Assembly: GCA_023666975.1 (NCBI GenBank)
Contig: JAMPAW010000064.1
Coordinates: forward strand, 1-17,698
Origin: Clostridium sp.
Lineage (GTDB): Bacteria > Bacillota_A > Clostridia > Lachnospirales > Lachnospiraceae
Direction: 5' to 3'
Length of the DNA stretch: 17,698 bases
Of this stretch, positions 5,858 to 16,000 are shown one piece after another; the stretch's first letter is position 1, and every line of letters starts with the position of its first letter. Below the pieces are notes generated by a model that was not told the origin of the DNA, did no database searches, and saw only the letters and a program-made list of their open reading frames with translations. The position numbers and the translations under genes were made by a program.

Positions 5858-7456
5858 ATGAACAAACAGGACAAAAAGCTGGCATTATCAGTGCTGGCGG
5901 CACTAGCAGCGGGAATCGCATTAATCTATACGATGATTATGTATCATGACATTATTTTTGCTGTTGCGGGAATGAGCGTAATATTCCTGATTACTGCATT
6001 TATTATGACACAGAATATTATTGCTTTTGTCTCAAAACAGAATACCTCTTACAATGTTCGTATGCGTGACAGCATAGATGACATTTCCTCATTAATCGAG
6101 AACATCAACAATATGCAGACACGGATCGCCAAGGCCAATTTCATCTATACCAGACAGATTGCTCAATCCGTGGTAACGTTAGAAAACAATTATATGGAAA
6201 GCCAGGAAGCGCTCTACAAGAATTTATCCTACATATCCAATGCTCAGAACAAATCTACCAAATTAATGATAAAATATGATTTAAGCAATACCACCAAACT
6301 TATCTCGACGCTGAAGGATTTGCGCAATCAGTTGAGCAATACGATGATACAGGGGTTTGACCAGATTCAGCCGAATAACACGGATATGGTATCTCTCTTG
6401 GAAGATATCGTCAATTATCTGAAGGCACAGCCCTCAGGAATAGATGAGGAAATGAGTAACCAGCTAAACACGCTGGCACAAGAACTACAAAATATATCCC
6501 ACAATATTGAGCACATTCAAATCCCTTCGGCCGCCACCCCTGCAAATATGGCAGGCATGAACAGCACAGCTGATGACTTGACCGAAGCTTTCCCACAGGC
6601 AAGCAGTGCCAGTCTCGACGACCTGCTCGGTTCTTTGCAGCCGGAAGACAACGGCAGTTCTTCTCCTGTAGAGGACAGCAGCAGCCTTGATGACCTGCTC
6701 AGTGCTTCTCAAGCTGAACACAACGACAGCCTTGACGACCTGCTTGGTGCTTCGCAGCCAGAAGACAACGGCAGTTCTTCTCCGGTAGAAGACAGTGACA
6801 GCCTTGATGACCTGCTCAGTGCTTCGCAAGCTGAACACAGCGACAGCCTCGATGACCTGCTCGGTGCTTTGCAGCCGGAAGACAACAGCAGTTCTTCTCC
6901 GGCAGAAGACAGTACCAGCCTTGACGACATACTCAGTGCTTCACAGAGCGAAAACAGCGACAGTCTCGATGACCTGCTTGAGACAGCCAACGAACTCGAT
7001 GTCTTACTTGGTGCTTCTCAGGCAGAGGAATCACACAACCTTGAAGAAGCCGCCACTCCAACTTTTACGGTCATTGACGGTTCACAGCCAAAGGAGGAGG
7101 CAGTACAGACGGACACAATGGACAATGCAAATAAGCAGCTTTCGCCTGACGAAATCAGTGCACTTTTTGCTGCCGCAGAACCCGCTCCAAAGAAAGCGGA
7201 GGCTGCGCCACAACCGGCATCTCCTGCAGCACCTGCTGATGATAACCCGAACAAACAGTTATCTTCCGATGAAATCGCTGCACTGTTTGCCGCGGCAGAA
7301 CCCGCGCCGGCAAAGGACGCTTTGGCAGAAGAAAAGAAAATGGACGAAGCGATTGCAAAAGCCACTCCGGAACCGCCTACACTGGCCGACCTTCCGAATG
7401 ACCCAAACAAGCAGCTCTCTCCTGATGAAATCGCTGCCTTGTTTGCCTCTATGTAA
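5858..7456 (+). CDS. Membrane protein with coiled coil, SLDDLL repeats and FliM-like LSxDEIxALF motifs; function unknown
   Basis: I do not recognise this 532-residue protein as a named family. It starts at an ATG with GGAGG about 9 bases upstream. Two hydrophobic helices (about 8-27 and 32-54) form a hairpin. Charged flanks (KQDKK before, SKQ...VRMR after) predict both ends in the cytosol. Residues 65-225 look helical or coiled-coil, rich in Asn and Gln. Residues 252-374 are a 39-residue unit in three copies, each holding two SLDD(L/I)L motifs at spacings of 24 and 15, with acidic Ser-rich linkers; a seventh motif starts at 369 and ELDVLL at 379. Residues 425-532 hold three copies of NKQLS(P/S)DEI(A/S)ALF (425, 465, 517), joined by Ala/Pro linkers. 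The last ends three residues from the C-terminus (ALFASM). LSxDEIxALL is the N-terminal peptide of FliM and FliY that binds CheY-type proteins. A scaffold that recruits a cytosolic partner through many short motifs is plausible but is inference. Confidence 0.85.
   Translation: MNKQDKKLALSVLAALAAGIALIYTMIMYHDIIFAVAGMSVIFLITAFIMTQNIIAFVSKQNTSYNVRMRDSIDDISSLIENINNMQTRIAKANFIYTRQIAQSVVTLENNYMESQEALYKNLSYISNAQNKSTKLMIKYDLSNTTKLISTLKDLRNQLSNTMIQGFDQIQPNNTDMVSLLEDIVNYLKAQPSGIDEEMSNQLNTLAQELQNISHNIEHIQIPSAATPANMAGMNSTADDLTEAFPQASSASLDDLLGSLQPEDNGSSSPVEDSSSLDDLLSASQAEHNDSLDDLLGASQPEDNGSSSPVEDSDSLDDLLSASQAEHSDSLDDLLGALQPEDNSSSSPAEDSTSLDDILSASQSENSDSLDDLLETANELDVLLGASQAEESHNLEEAATPTFTVIDGSQPKEEAVQTDTMDNANKQLSPDEISALFAAAEPAPKKAEAAPQPASPAAPADDNPNKQLSSDEIAALFAAAEPAPAKDALAEEKKMDEAIAKATPEPPTLADLPNDPNKQLSPDEIAALFASM
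6611..6979 (+). repeat. 117-bp coding tandem repeat (39 residues, three copies)
   Basis: Within the membrane protein gene, AGTCTCGACGACCTGCTC-like segments encoding SLDDLL recur with alternating spacing of 72 and 45 bases, giving a 117-base super-unit repeated three times. The linkers (QPEDNGSSSPVEDS and ASQAEHNDS types) are also repeated with few changes. Near-identity at DNA level suggests recent expansion and possible copy-number variation. Confidence 0.9.
7130..7453 (+). repeat. Three coding copies of the LSxDEIxALF motif
   Basis: AATAAGCAGCTTTCGCCTGA-type segments encode NKQLSPDEISALF (residue 425), NKQLSSDEIAALF (465) and NKQLSPDEIAALF (517). The first two are followed by AAAEPAP. Spacing differs (40 then 52 residues), so the motif rather than a fixed-length unit is conserved. 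Confidence 0.88.
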
Positions 7457-7477
7457 GTACTTTTTCTGTTTATTGAA

Positions 7478-7570
7478 GTCAATAACCCCGATGCAAGCAA
7501 CGGGGTATTGACCCTCGCGGCATTCGCCAAATGCTCGTGCAAGCACGCACTTGGCTCATTGCTCGCGGGA
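7478..7570. repeat. Palindromic intergenic element (REP-like), two hairpins
   Basis: The first hairpin has arms 7478-7490 and 7501-7512 (GTCAATA-ACCCCG against CGGGGTATTGAC, one bulged base) around a 10-base loop, with no U-run after it. The second has arms GCCAAATGC (7526-7534) and GCACTTGGC (7547-7555) with one mismatch, inside flanks CCCTCGCGG and CTCGCGGGA. GC-rich arms in an AT-rich gap and the lack of a U-run argue for a dispersed palindromic repeat rather than a simple terminator. Whether it occurs elsewhere in the genome cannot be seen from one window. Confidence 0.5.
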
Positions 7571-7580
7571 ATAAATGTAT

Positions 7581-7627
7581 AATACTCCGAATAGCGACTG
7601 GCCTATTCGGAGTATTTTGTATATCTT
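7581..7627 (+). terminator. Intrinsic terminator after the motif-repeat membrane protein
   Basis: A perfect 14-bp stem (AATACTCCGAATAG, 7581-7594, against 7603-7616) with an 8-base loop is followed by TTGTATATCTTTTT. It ends the plus-strand unit. Because the next gene converges on it from the right, it may also serve that gene, though the U-tract on the minus strand is weaker. Confidence 0.85.
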
Positions 7628-7659
7628 TTTAAAAAATTTGTTCACACTCTATAAAGGGA

Positions 7660-9852
7660 TTATTTTACCGTTATTTTTATTTTTTCGGCATATCCGTTTC
7701 TGGCATAGACGTAAGCAATGCAGGTACCCGTTCCTACGGCTTTAACCTTGCCATTTTTTGATACCGTTGCAATCTGTTTATCGCTGCTGGCATAACGAAA
7801 CTCTCTGGCATGGGCATTGGAAAGCTGTTTTTTACCTTTGCTTACTAATACCGCTTTTGCTTTTATCGTCACTGTACCACCTTGATTCAGTGTATATGAA
7901 TTTTTCTTCACCTTGACTGCTTTAACATTCGTATATTTTGAATTATTCTTCCCAACAATATGAGCAGTGATCGTTTTCCCCAGTATTTTCTTTTGTCCGT
8001 CTGACAGCTTATAGGCTTCTACATAAACCTTATAATTCTTTTTAAGGTTCAGCTTTTTTCCATTTACTTTTTCTATTTTAATACTTGTATTTTTTGCACC
8101 TACCACCTGATTGAGTGATTTATTATTAAATTTCCTGCCGCAATACTGCACATATACATTATAGCCGTCAGCATCAGACAATCTTCCCCATGATATATTA
8201 ATTTTTTTGCCTTCCTGACTGACTTTCAGTCCGGCATTTAATGTCATGTCTCTCTGCTCCTGCTGTTCTTGCCACTCTTTATCTGGTTTATTGTCTTCTT
8301 TATCCGGCTTCTTTTCTTCCTCTTTTATGTCTGGTTTATCGTCTTCTTTATCCGGTTTCTTCTCCTCCTCTTCTGCTGGCAAGGGTGGGGTACCACCTGT
8401 TGCGGGAATTGTAACTGTCACCGTGCCAAATTCAGAGATGTACTGCTGCGAGCCACTTTCTTTCTCCGTCGGCTGTTTTTGCTCTCCTTCCGTCCACACC
8501 TCTGTGTCCGTCAGCACGGGCAGTTCTTTTATTTCCTTATGCGTTTCGTCTGCCTGACAGACACGCCTTGCTTCCCCCTTTGCTTCCAGTGTCGGTGCAG
8601 CCGTTATCTCCCAATTGCCATAGCTATGGCCTTTTGCTTCCTCCCCTTCCGGAATATCTTCAGTCTCTACTGTGCCATCTTCATCACGGAACATTTTCCC
8701 GCAGCCGTCTTCTCCCTCGCACTTCCAGTATTCTCCTGTTCCCGGCTCGGTGCAGGTCGCTGCTGCTTCATCATAATGTGTCAGCGTATGGGTATGGGAA
8801 TCCTCACCCGTTAGCAGATACGGGGTATCCGCTTTCCCATCACCCGTTGGAAACACGGTATCTTCTTTTATATAAAAGGCAGGGCGGACTCCGATATCAT
8901 CTGCTTTCGTCACACTGTTGCCAATTTGACCATCCCTGTTCACATGCCGAACAGAACACTGATTCCCTTCATCATGTACATAAGGTGAACGCAGCCAGTT
9001 ATACCAATCTTCATCCGCTTTAATCAAGGAACTCTTATAATCGCTGTTTTCTACCGCTTTATCGGTAAGTTTTCCTATATGATACCAAAGCCCCAGCTTA
9101 GGAGTATTATTAAATACATTTTGTATCTGCTTTACATCCAACAGGAATACTCTGTCCTCTACCTCTTCAAAATATGCATCATCGTAATTTTCCAGTATAC
9201 TTTCATATACAAGCCTGCCATCACTTACAGAATATATGATTTTATTATATGTATGTAATTCACTGCCCTTTGCACCCGCAATTTCCTTATCGGCAGCCGC
9301 CAGAAGCGACTTCTGCGTAACAGGCTTTATTACCTCTTTTTCCAAAGAAGTGAACGCATTTAAAAACCCCGCTTCATCCGCATAGGCATTATGTTCCGTG
9401 TTCTCTTCACTTGGCGGATTACCGCAGGTCCACGCTATCTCACCAGCCGCCGCATCCGAATTAAGCCATTGACGGATATTACTGTCCTTCCAGTAATTCG
9501 ACCCATGAGTTTTTCTGCCTGCATATCTGCTATGGGAGCCTGACTCATTTTCACCCGGTGCATCATAAGTTTTTAGGCATAAAATTCTATCTGACAACAT
9601 AAGCATTCCTTTTTCATCAATATCCACACACCGCCATAGTATTGGCTCATCATAATATGAACCCATTTGCACATAATCACCTATCTGCAGGTCTTCTGCT
9701 TTTACACTTCCCCCAGAACCGCCTGCCGTCTGACTGATCTGCTCTTCTGCCCTGACCGGCATAGCAGAACCTGAAGATAACAACATAACTACTGTCATAA
9801 AAAATGACAGCCTTTTTCGTATCTTCATCGTATCTCCCTCATTTTTCATCAT
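7660..9852 (-). CDS. Secreted DUF6273 / FnIII-like / Big_2 surface protein
   Basis: This 730-residue exported protein begins with a signal peptide (KIRKRLSFFMTVVMLLSS, cleavage near ALA-type sites before residue 36). Residues about 52-328 carry the DUF6273 pattern, with YWKDSNIRQWLNS (120-132), WLRSPY (286-291) and GVRPAF (321-326), a fold seen in many gut Firmicute surface proteins. Residues 366-446 hold a Cys-bearing segment (TCTEPGTGEYWKCEGEDGCG) often found in Lachnospiraceae secreted proteins. An acidic Lys-Pro linker (495-526) follows, then an FnIII-like domain (about 536-633) and a C-terminal Big_2-like domain (643-730). No LPXTG motif or transmembrane tail is present. Two starts are possible: ATG 9852 with GGAGG 7 bases upstream, or ATG 9828 with GGGAG 5 bases upstream, which would give a more standard signal peptide. 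Ligand and role are unknown. It is expressed separately from the GH9 gene, whose terminator lies between them. Confidence 0.85.
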   Translation of the reverse strand: MMKNEGDTMKIRKRLSFFMTVVMLLSSGSAMPVRAEEQISQTAGGSGGSVKAEDLQIGDYVQMGSYYDEPILWRCVDIDEKGMLMLSDRILCLKTYDAPGENESGSHSRYAGRKTHGSNYWKDSNIRQWLNSDAAAGEIAWTCGNPPSEENTEHNAYADEAGFLNAFTSLEKEVIKPVTQKSLLAAADKEIAGAKGSELHTYNKIIYSVSDGRLVYESILENYDDAYFEEVEDRVFLLDVKQIQNVFNNTPKLGLWYHIGKLTDKAVENSDYKSSLIKADEDWYNWLRSPYVHDEGNQCSVRHVNRDGQIGNSVTKADDIGVRPAFYIKEDTVFPTGDGKADTPYLLTGEDSHTHTLTHYDEAAATCTEPGTGEYWKCEGEDGCGKMFRDEDGTVETEDIPEGEEAKGHSYGNWEITAAPTLEAKGEARRVCQADETHKEIKELPVLTDTEVWTEGEQKQPTEKESGSQQYISEFGTVTVTIPATGGTPPLPAEEEEKKPDKEDDKPDIKEEEKKPDKEDNKPDKEWQEQQEQRDMTLNAGLKVSQEGKKINISWGRLSDADGYNVYVQYCGRKFNNKSLNQVVGAKNTSIKIEKVNGKKLNLKKNYKVYVEAYKLSDGQKKILGKTITAHIVGKNNSKYTNVKAVKVKKNSYTLNQGGTVTIKAKAVLVSKGKKQLSNAHAREFRYASSDKQIATVSKNGKVKAVGTGTCIAYVYARNGYAEKIKITVK
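8275..8370 (-). repeat. Acidic Lys-Pro linker repeat in the DUF6273 protein
   Basis: Two 16-residue units of the form EEEKKPDKED(D/N)KPD are encoded in tandem (residues 495-526). It is a flexible, highly charged spacer between the N-terminal domains and the FnIII/Big_2 end, likely spanning the cell wall. The DNA is a low-complexity purine-rich tract, prone to slippage. Confidence 0.75.
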
Positions 9853-9991
9853 CGTGATTCCTCCATTTCCTTTTTTCTTAAACTATCACATCGACAGAGG
9901 ATATCAACCGATTAGGAATAAACCGCACTTTTTAGGGTATAATTTGCTTAATTTACACTTTTTCCTGAGATTACAGGCTTTATTCCAAACG

Positions 9992-10041
9992 AAAAAAAGA
10001 GCTGCGCACTAGTCAATTTTTAATGTGCTAGTGCGTAGCTC
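9992..10041 (-). terminator. Intrinsic terminator of the CAP-GH9 operon
   Basis: A 14-bp stem with one mismatch (arms 9999-10012 and 10028-10041, GAGCTGCGCACTAG type) and a 15-base loop is followed on the minus strand by seven T residues (9992-9998). It lies 27 bases past the stop of the GH9 gene. The remaining gap to 9852 shows no gene and no convincing promoter for the DUF6273 protein. Confidence 0.9.
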
Positions 10042-10067
10042 CTTTTCATTGTATTAACTTTACCTTA

Positions 10068-13000
10068 TCATTTTACCTGAATCGTTATTGTTGCTTTCTT
10101 GCCACTTCCGTCTGTAGCTACAGCCGTAATCTTCGCTTTACCTTTCTTAACTCCCTGTACCACGCCTGAAGCAGAAACTACTGCAACCTTCGTGTTACTT
10201 GATTTCCAGTATACGGAATCACTTGCCTGTTTTTTATTCGGAGTAAGGGCAGTCTTTAATTTCAGTTTCTTCTTTACCTTTACGACCTTCTTAGACGCCT
10301 TGATTTTCACCTTCTTTACCGGCTTTTTCATCACTTGCACCTTAAAGGTCTTTTTCAGTCCGCCTTCCGCAGTAACCGTAATGACTGTCGTACCAGCTTT
10401 CTTACCCGCAGTAATCTGTCCATCTTCATCTACTGTTGCAATGCTCGAATTGCTGCTAGTAAAGGTTAAATCTTCCTCAGCCGCATCTTCCGGTGCAAAG
10501 GTGATATTCAGTGCCATCTTCTTCTTTGGTGCCAGCTTAAATGTACTCTTAACCGGAACATCCGATGCCCCTTTCACATCTGCCGTTATCGTCATGCCGG
10601 TAGCCTTGATTGCCTCATCATCAGCCTGACCGTTATCCTGACCACCTGTCTGACTGTCATCCTTAACCGTTATCTCAGCCTCTCCACTTATACCGCTTCC
10701 GTCATTTGCCGTTGCAATAATTTTTGCGTTACCTGCTGCAACCGCTGTAACTACACCACTTGGCGAAACAGTTGCCACTGAAGACTTACTGCTGGACCAG
10801 GTAACCGTCTTATCCGTTGCGTCAGCCGGTAACACTTCCACTGATGCCGTTGCCGTCTGCCCTTTGGTAATGCTGGCCGCAGACAGAGTAACCTTAATGG
10901 ATTCCACCGGCTTCTTCTCATCCTTTTTATCAGGGTCTTCTGAACCTTCCGGGTCTTTATAGTCCTCTCCGTCCGTCTTTTTAATTTCTATCGTAATCTT
11001 CTTGTCTGCTGCATCTATCGCCGGTTTATTGCCCTGTCCGGTTACGCTCACGGTTCCTCCGGTAATCGTCACCTTATCAGCGTCAATCGCTGCTGTATCG
11101 CCAGCTCCGCCAGTCACCGTTACGGTTCCACCCGTAATGGTTACTTCATCAGCTTCGATACCTGCTGCTCCAGTTCCGCCAGTCACCGTTACGGTTCCGT
11201 CTGTAATGGTGACTTCGCCAGCCTTAATACCTGCTGCTCCGGTTCCGCCCTGAATGGTGACCGTTCCAGTTTCTGTCTCACCCTTTGAAATGGTAACCGT
11301 TCCACCTTCAATTGCACTGGCATTCTCTGTATCCGAACCAATCTTGGATGAACCCACTAACTGTATTGTAATATTTTTGTCACCCTTAATTGCTGCCACC
11401 TCTGCATTATCCAGAATAATGGTTACATTTTCCTTCGCCACAATCGTCACATTCGGATTCTCGCCTGTAATCGTGTAAGTTCCCTCTTTTTCCAAGGTTA
11501 AGGTATTGTTGTCTACGGAAATCGTATCACCGTGGTTACCTACATAATCGGCATCCTCTAACTTGGTGACGTCTACCACGTAGCTGTCTTTCTGGGACAT
11601 CAAAGTCGTTGCCTCTACGGTGTCACTTGGCTCGCTTGCCTCCTCATCATCTGTGGCTTTATAACGGATTGCAAATGTATAGGTTGTATTTGACTCTAAG
11701 TCCACAAATACACGGGAATCCTGCCAGTCAAACTCTCCACCCTTCTTAATACCATACTGTACACCATCTACTAAATCCAACGTAATGGCATCACTTGTTC
11801 TGTCCACAATAACCGGCTTATCGTTCGGCTTTGCAGCCTGAGCCTTCTTAACCGTTCTTGTTATCTCCGTCTCAATTATATCTTTTGACTCCTGCAGCTC
11901 ATCACAGCTTACGGTAAGTTTTACCTTATAGCCATCTGTACTAACACCTTTTCCTTTTTTCAGTTTTACATAAATGTTCTCTGAATCTCCAGCAGCAACA
12001 TTCTGCAAACGGTCCACATCTATTGTAAAATCATCATCGGAAGCCAAATCCAGCTTAATCTCATCTAATGTTACATTTGTCCTATTGGTTATCGTTACCA
12101 ATATTCCTTCATCTGACGCATATCCCACTGTAAGTGGTGTCACTTCCTCTTTTACTTCGACGGTTATGCTGTCTGTAATTTCCTCATACTTCGCAATGTA
12201 TACAATATCTGCACTCACCGTTACCTTACTGCCCGGAAGTAACATTTCATCGGAACCCTCTACCGTCCAGCCTTGAGCTTTAAAGCCTTTTTTCCGTGTC
12301 AAACTTTTAAGGGTAATTTCTCCACCCACATTTACAGAATACGGTTCAGATTCAGTATCTCCTTCTTTGTAAGTAACCGTACATGTACTAACCTCGTTTC
12401 CATTTTTATCCACCGGTTTCGGAGAATATATCGGATCTGCCTTTGACTGTACCTGACAGCCATCTAATTTAATTGTAGTTGCCTGTATTGGTATTACTCC
12501 TGCATCTGCATTCGCCGTCAGACTTCCACCAAACAATTCAATAGTGTCACTGGCTTTTAGTGCTGCAGCTGTACCGCTTCCAGTAGCCGTTACCTGCCCG
12601 CTTTCCAATGTAATGCTCTCTGCATAAATGGCTCCGTCACTGTTGCCGGAAACGGTTAACGCTCCCGCTGTTGCCGTTTGACTACCGTTTTGAATCGTAA
12701 TGTCATTTCCGCTAATTCCTTCTGTAACAACATTCTTTCCAATCAGCTTAATCACTACATCCGAATCTGCCTCTAATCTCTTGAACTCTGCATTATCCAG
12801 TGTCACAGTATTGGCGCTTTCGCAGGAAATCGTAATATCATTGCCCTTGCCTGTAATTGTATAGGCCTCGTTCTCCAATAACGTAACCGTCTTCGTCTTA
12901 CTGTCATAGGAAATCGTTCCGTTATGTGCATCCACATATTTGTCGGAAATTTTTGATAAGTCTATCTTATAGCAATCCTGCTCTGACAGATAAGTGGTCA

Positions 13001-16000
13001 CCTCAAGAGCCTCGCTCGCACTACCCGCATTATAAATATCATCTGCCACAAAACGCTCAGCAAAGGTGTAGGTTGTATATGGTGATAAATTTATAAATTC
13101 ATTACTTGCCTGCCACTTATAATTTCCGCTGCCGGATTTGCAGCCATATTCAACTTTTCCCGCTCCTGCATATACAGTCAGGGTAACCGATTCTGCCGTC
13201 TTGCTGGTAAGAACCGGCTTTTCCGGTGTTTTCGGATTCGCTATTTTCTGTACGTTAAACGTAACCGTCTTTTTGGCAGAATCATAACTGTCTGTATCAT
13301 CCGGAGTAAAGACTAGCGTAAATGACTTATCTTTACTCGTTAGCGTCTTATCTGCCTCTTCCCATGAAAATGTTCCTTCTACATCGCCAACACTAAAAGC
13401 ATTCGTTCCAGTAAGCGGAATGTCAACCTCTGTCAGTTTTGTTCCTGCATTAACCGTAATGCTTGAAGGCCCGGTAATCGTCAGTTTTTTCTTCGTCACT
13501 GTAAATGCAACATTCCGGGTCACTGCACTCTTATCGGCATTAACACCTGCAACAGCTGCACTGATCTCTACATTTGCGCTGTCTTTTAATGTATATACAA
13601 CATCAGCTCCCGTCATCGAACCTTTGGCAACCGTATCCGGATTTTTCCAAGCAAAGGTTCCATAATCATCAGAGGTCTTGGAAAGTTTGATACCGCTTAG
13701 CTTTGTCCCTGCCGTTACTGTGCTGGATACTGTTGGGAAAGTAATTTCGGTGATGATTTTGGGAGAAACAGTTACACTTACTTTTCTAATTACCTTTTTG
13801 CTTGCTGTATCATATCCTGTTAATTTTGAATAGTCATAGTTCTTTGCATTTGTTGGCGTATATTCAACTTCATATTCCTTTGTACCTACAGTCGGCTTTA
13901 TAGTTGCATCTTTCCATGCATATCCGCCATAATCGTCAGAAGTTTTTGATAGTATTGCTGCTGCTAATGTCTGTCCATATGTAATACCCTTAGCTGTAGG
14001 AAATTCTATATCCGTATCCTTCAATTCCGTTTTCACTATCTCTTCTGAACCATTTGCTGCAATTCCCCCCTCATTTGCTGGACAGGTAGCCGAACTGTCA
14101 ATTGCATAATTAGAATCCAGCATTTGATCCTCATCTTCTTCATTTAAAAGATATAATGCCGCTACCGCACCAGTGAAAGCGGCATTATAATCAATTGCCA
14201 CTTCATTACAGTAGTAATCTGCTGACGAATCATGATAGGTTCCATCTGAACCCTCAATTCCTCCGACCAATGCCCCCATCAAGACATGCGCCTGTACTGC
14301 CGTTTGATATCCGCTATCAGGGAACCCACCATATCCTGATGAAGAACGATGATGTGGATACTTGCTGGAATTTTCATTATAACCTACAACATAGCACCTC
14401 TTATCCGCACTATTTCCGAGCAGAAATTTCATCTGACCGTTTGCCCATGTTGTATATTGGTCTTTGTCGGTATTTTTATCATAAATCAAACCTTCCAATT
14501 GTATATTACTGTTATATCTTGCAGATCCCCACATGCATAAATATGCATAACCGTTGCTAATTGTCGTTGTTTGGTTAATCGTTGCTGTAGCATTTGCCGC
14601 CAAAGGAGAAAAATCATCTCCTCCATAAGCCAACGCATACGGTCCTACCTGATCCCATGATGGCCAAGCTCCTGCCTCAATAGCACCCTTATTAGCATTA
14701 TATTCACTTAAATAATCGCTATCTTTTGTCGCTTTATACAACCACGCAGCCGCAAGACAATAGTCATCCGCCCATGAACTGGATGTATAAAAGGTTCCGT
14801 TATCTGTAGTCTTTGCCGCCTTTTTATTTTTCTTTGCCATTGCAAATAACTTTTTTGCATAATCAAGGTATGTCTCATTTCCGAAATTCAGGTAATGAAT
14901 TGCAAGTGCTGCTGCCGCCTCGCTCACCTGATCCGTTGCCGGATTTGAACTATCTGCAAAATAAGCAGGTCTATTAATGTTCTCTTTCTCGGCACTTACC
15001 CAATACGAGTGGGATGAACCGTCCCCGACCTGATAACAAAATGCTTGCGCATTTCCAGATCCATCCAATACAGTACACCGTACAAAATAATCACAGAAAT
15101 AATCTAAAATCGTTTTAAAATGACTTGTTTGCCCCGTTTTCGTATATGCATCCTTATACTCATAGTAGCCAATTCCTAACATGGAGGCAGTATATCCTTG
15201 TGGCAGACCAAACTTATCATGATCTCCGGCATCATGGAATCCTCCTGATACATCCACTGTTTTTCCGTTATACGTTGCCTTTTTATCAGCCAAATGACAA
15301 TTTTTTCTCCAATCTACCGCACATTTCCCCTCTAACTCACCACACATATTAGCATCATAAAAATATAACGAATATTGCAATAATTTTGCAAAATTATATT
15401 CTACTTCTAAATTTAAATTTGTTGTTGTATCTCCTTGTACACTGCCAGAACCACCAATGCTTCCGCCTCCGCCAGATCCACTGTCCACATTAGCATTATC
15501 TATAACCTTATCAAAAGCCCCTGTAGCTGAAGAACCAGTCTTATAATATACTACTACTTTGGCACTATCCACATCATTATTTCCCTTATAATTAAACTTG
15601 TATGCACCTTCTGTAGAAGAGCCGAAAGTCGTGCCAGCAGAAATAACAGCATCTCCCACTGGTGACACATACAAATAATCACTAGTATAATAAGCCTGAA
15701 CTTTCGCCCAACCTTCACTCGCCCAATTTTGTACTCCGGTAACACCCGTTAACGGAATTGCAACCACCCAATCAGAAATATTCTCTCCAGAAAGCCCATT
15801 ACTTACTTGTAAATAATACTCATGGTAATCTCCAGCAATATTACTCTTAGTAATTGTGGCTGTCACTTTAGAAGACGTACTCCCGATCTGGGCTGGGTCC
15901 GTTGCCGTATCATCCACACTGACAGAGCCAGAGGACTCCCCCTTCTTATAAATTAATGTATAGGTCGCATTTTCCAATTCTTTTGCTGCTACCTGAAAAC

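Noticed and set aside
6795..7511. Long plus- and minus-strand reading frames across the repeat region of the membrane protein
   Set aside because: They exist because the repeat and Ala/Ser-rich codons keep other frames open. Their proteins are Thr/Arg- or Ser-rich without domains, and the 5858-7456 frame has the start site, membrane helices and conserved motifs.
10989..11250. CRISPR-like array suggested by regular repeats
   Set aside because: The repeats are in frame within the GH9 gene, encode beta-helix coils and lack unique spacers.
10099..14560. Several plus-strand reading frames opposite the GH9 gene
   Set aside because: They are antisense shadows of a compositionally biased gene (Thr/Val-rich), with no ribosome binding sites or recognisable domains.
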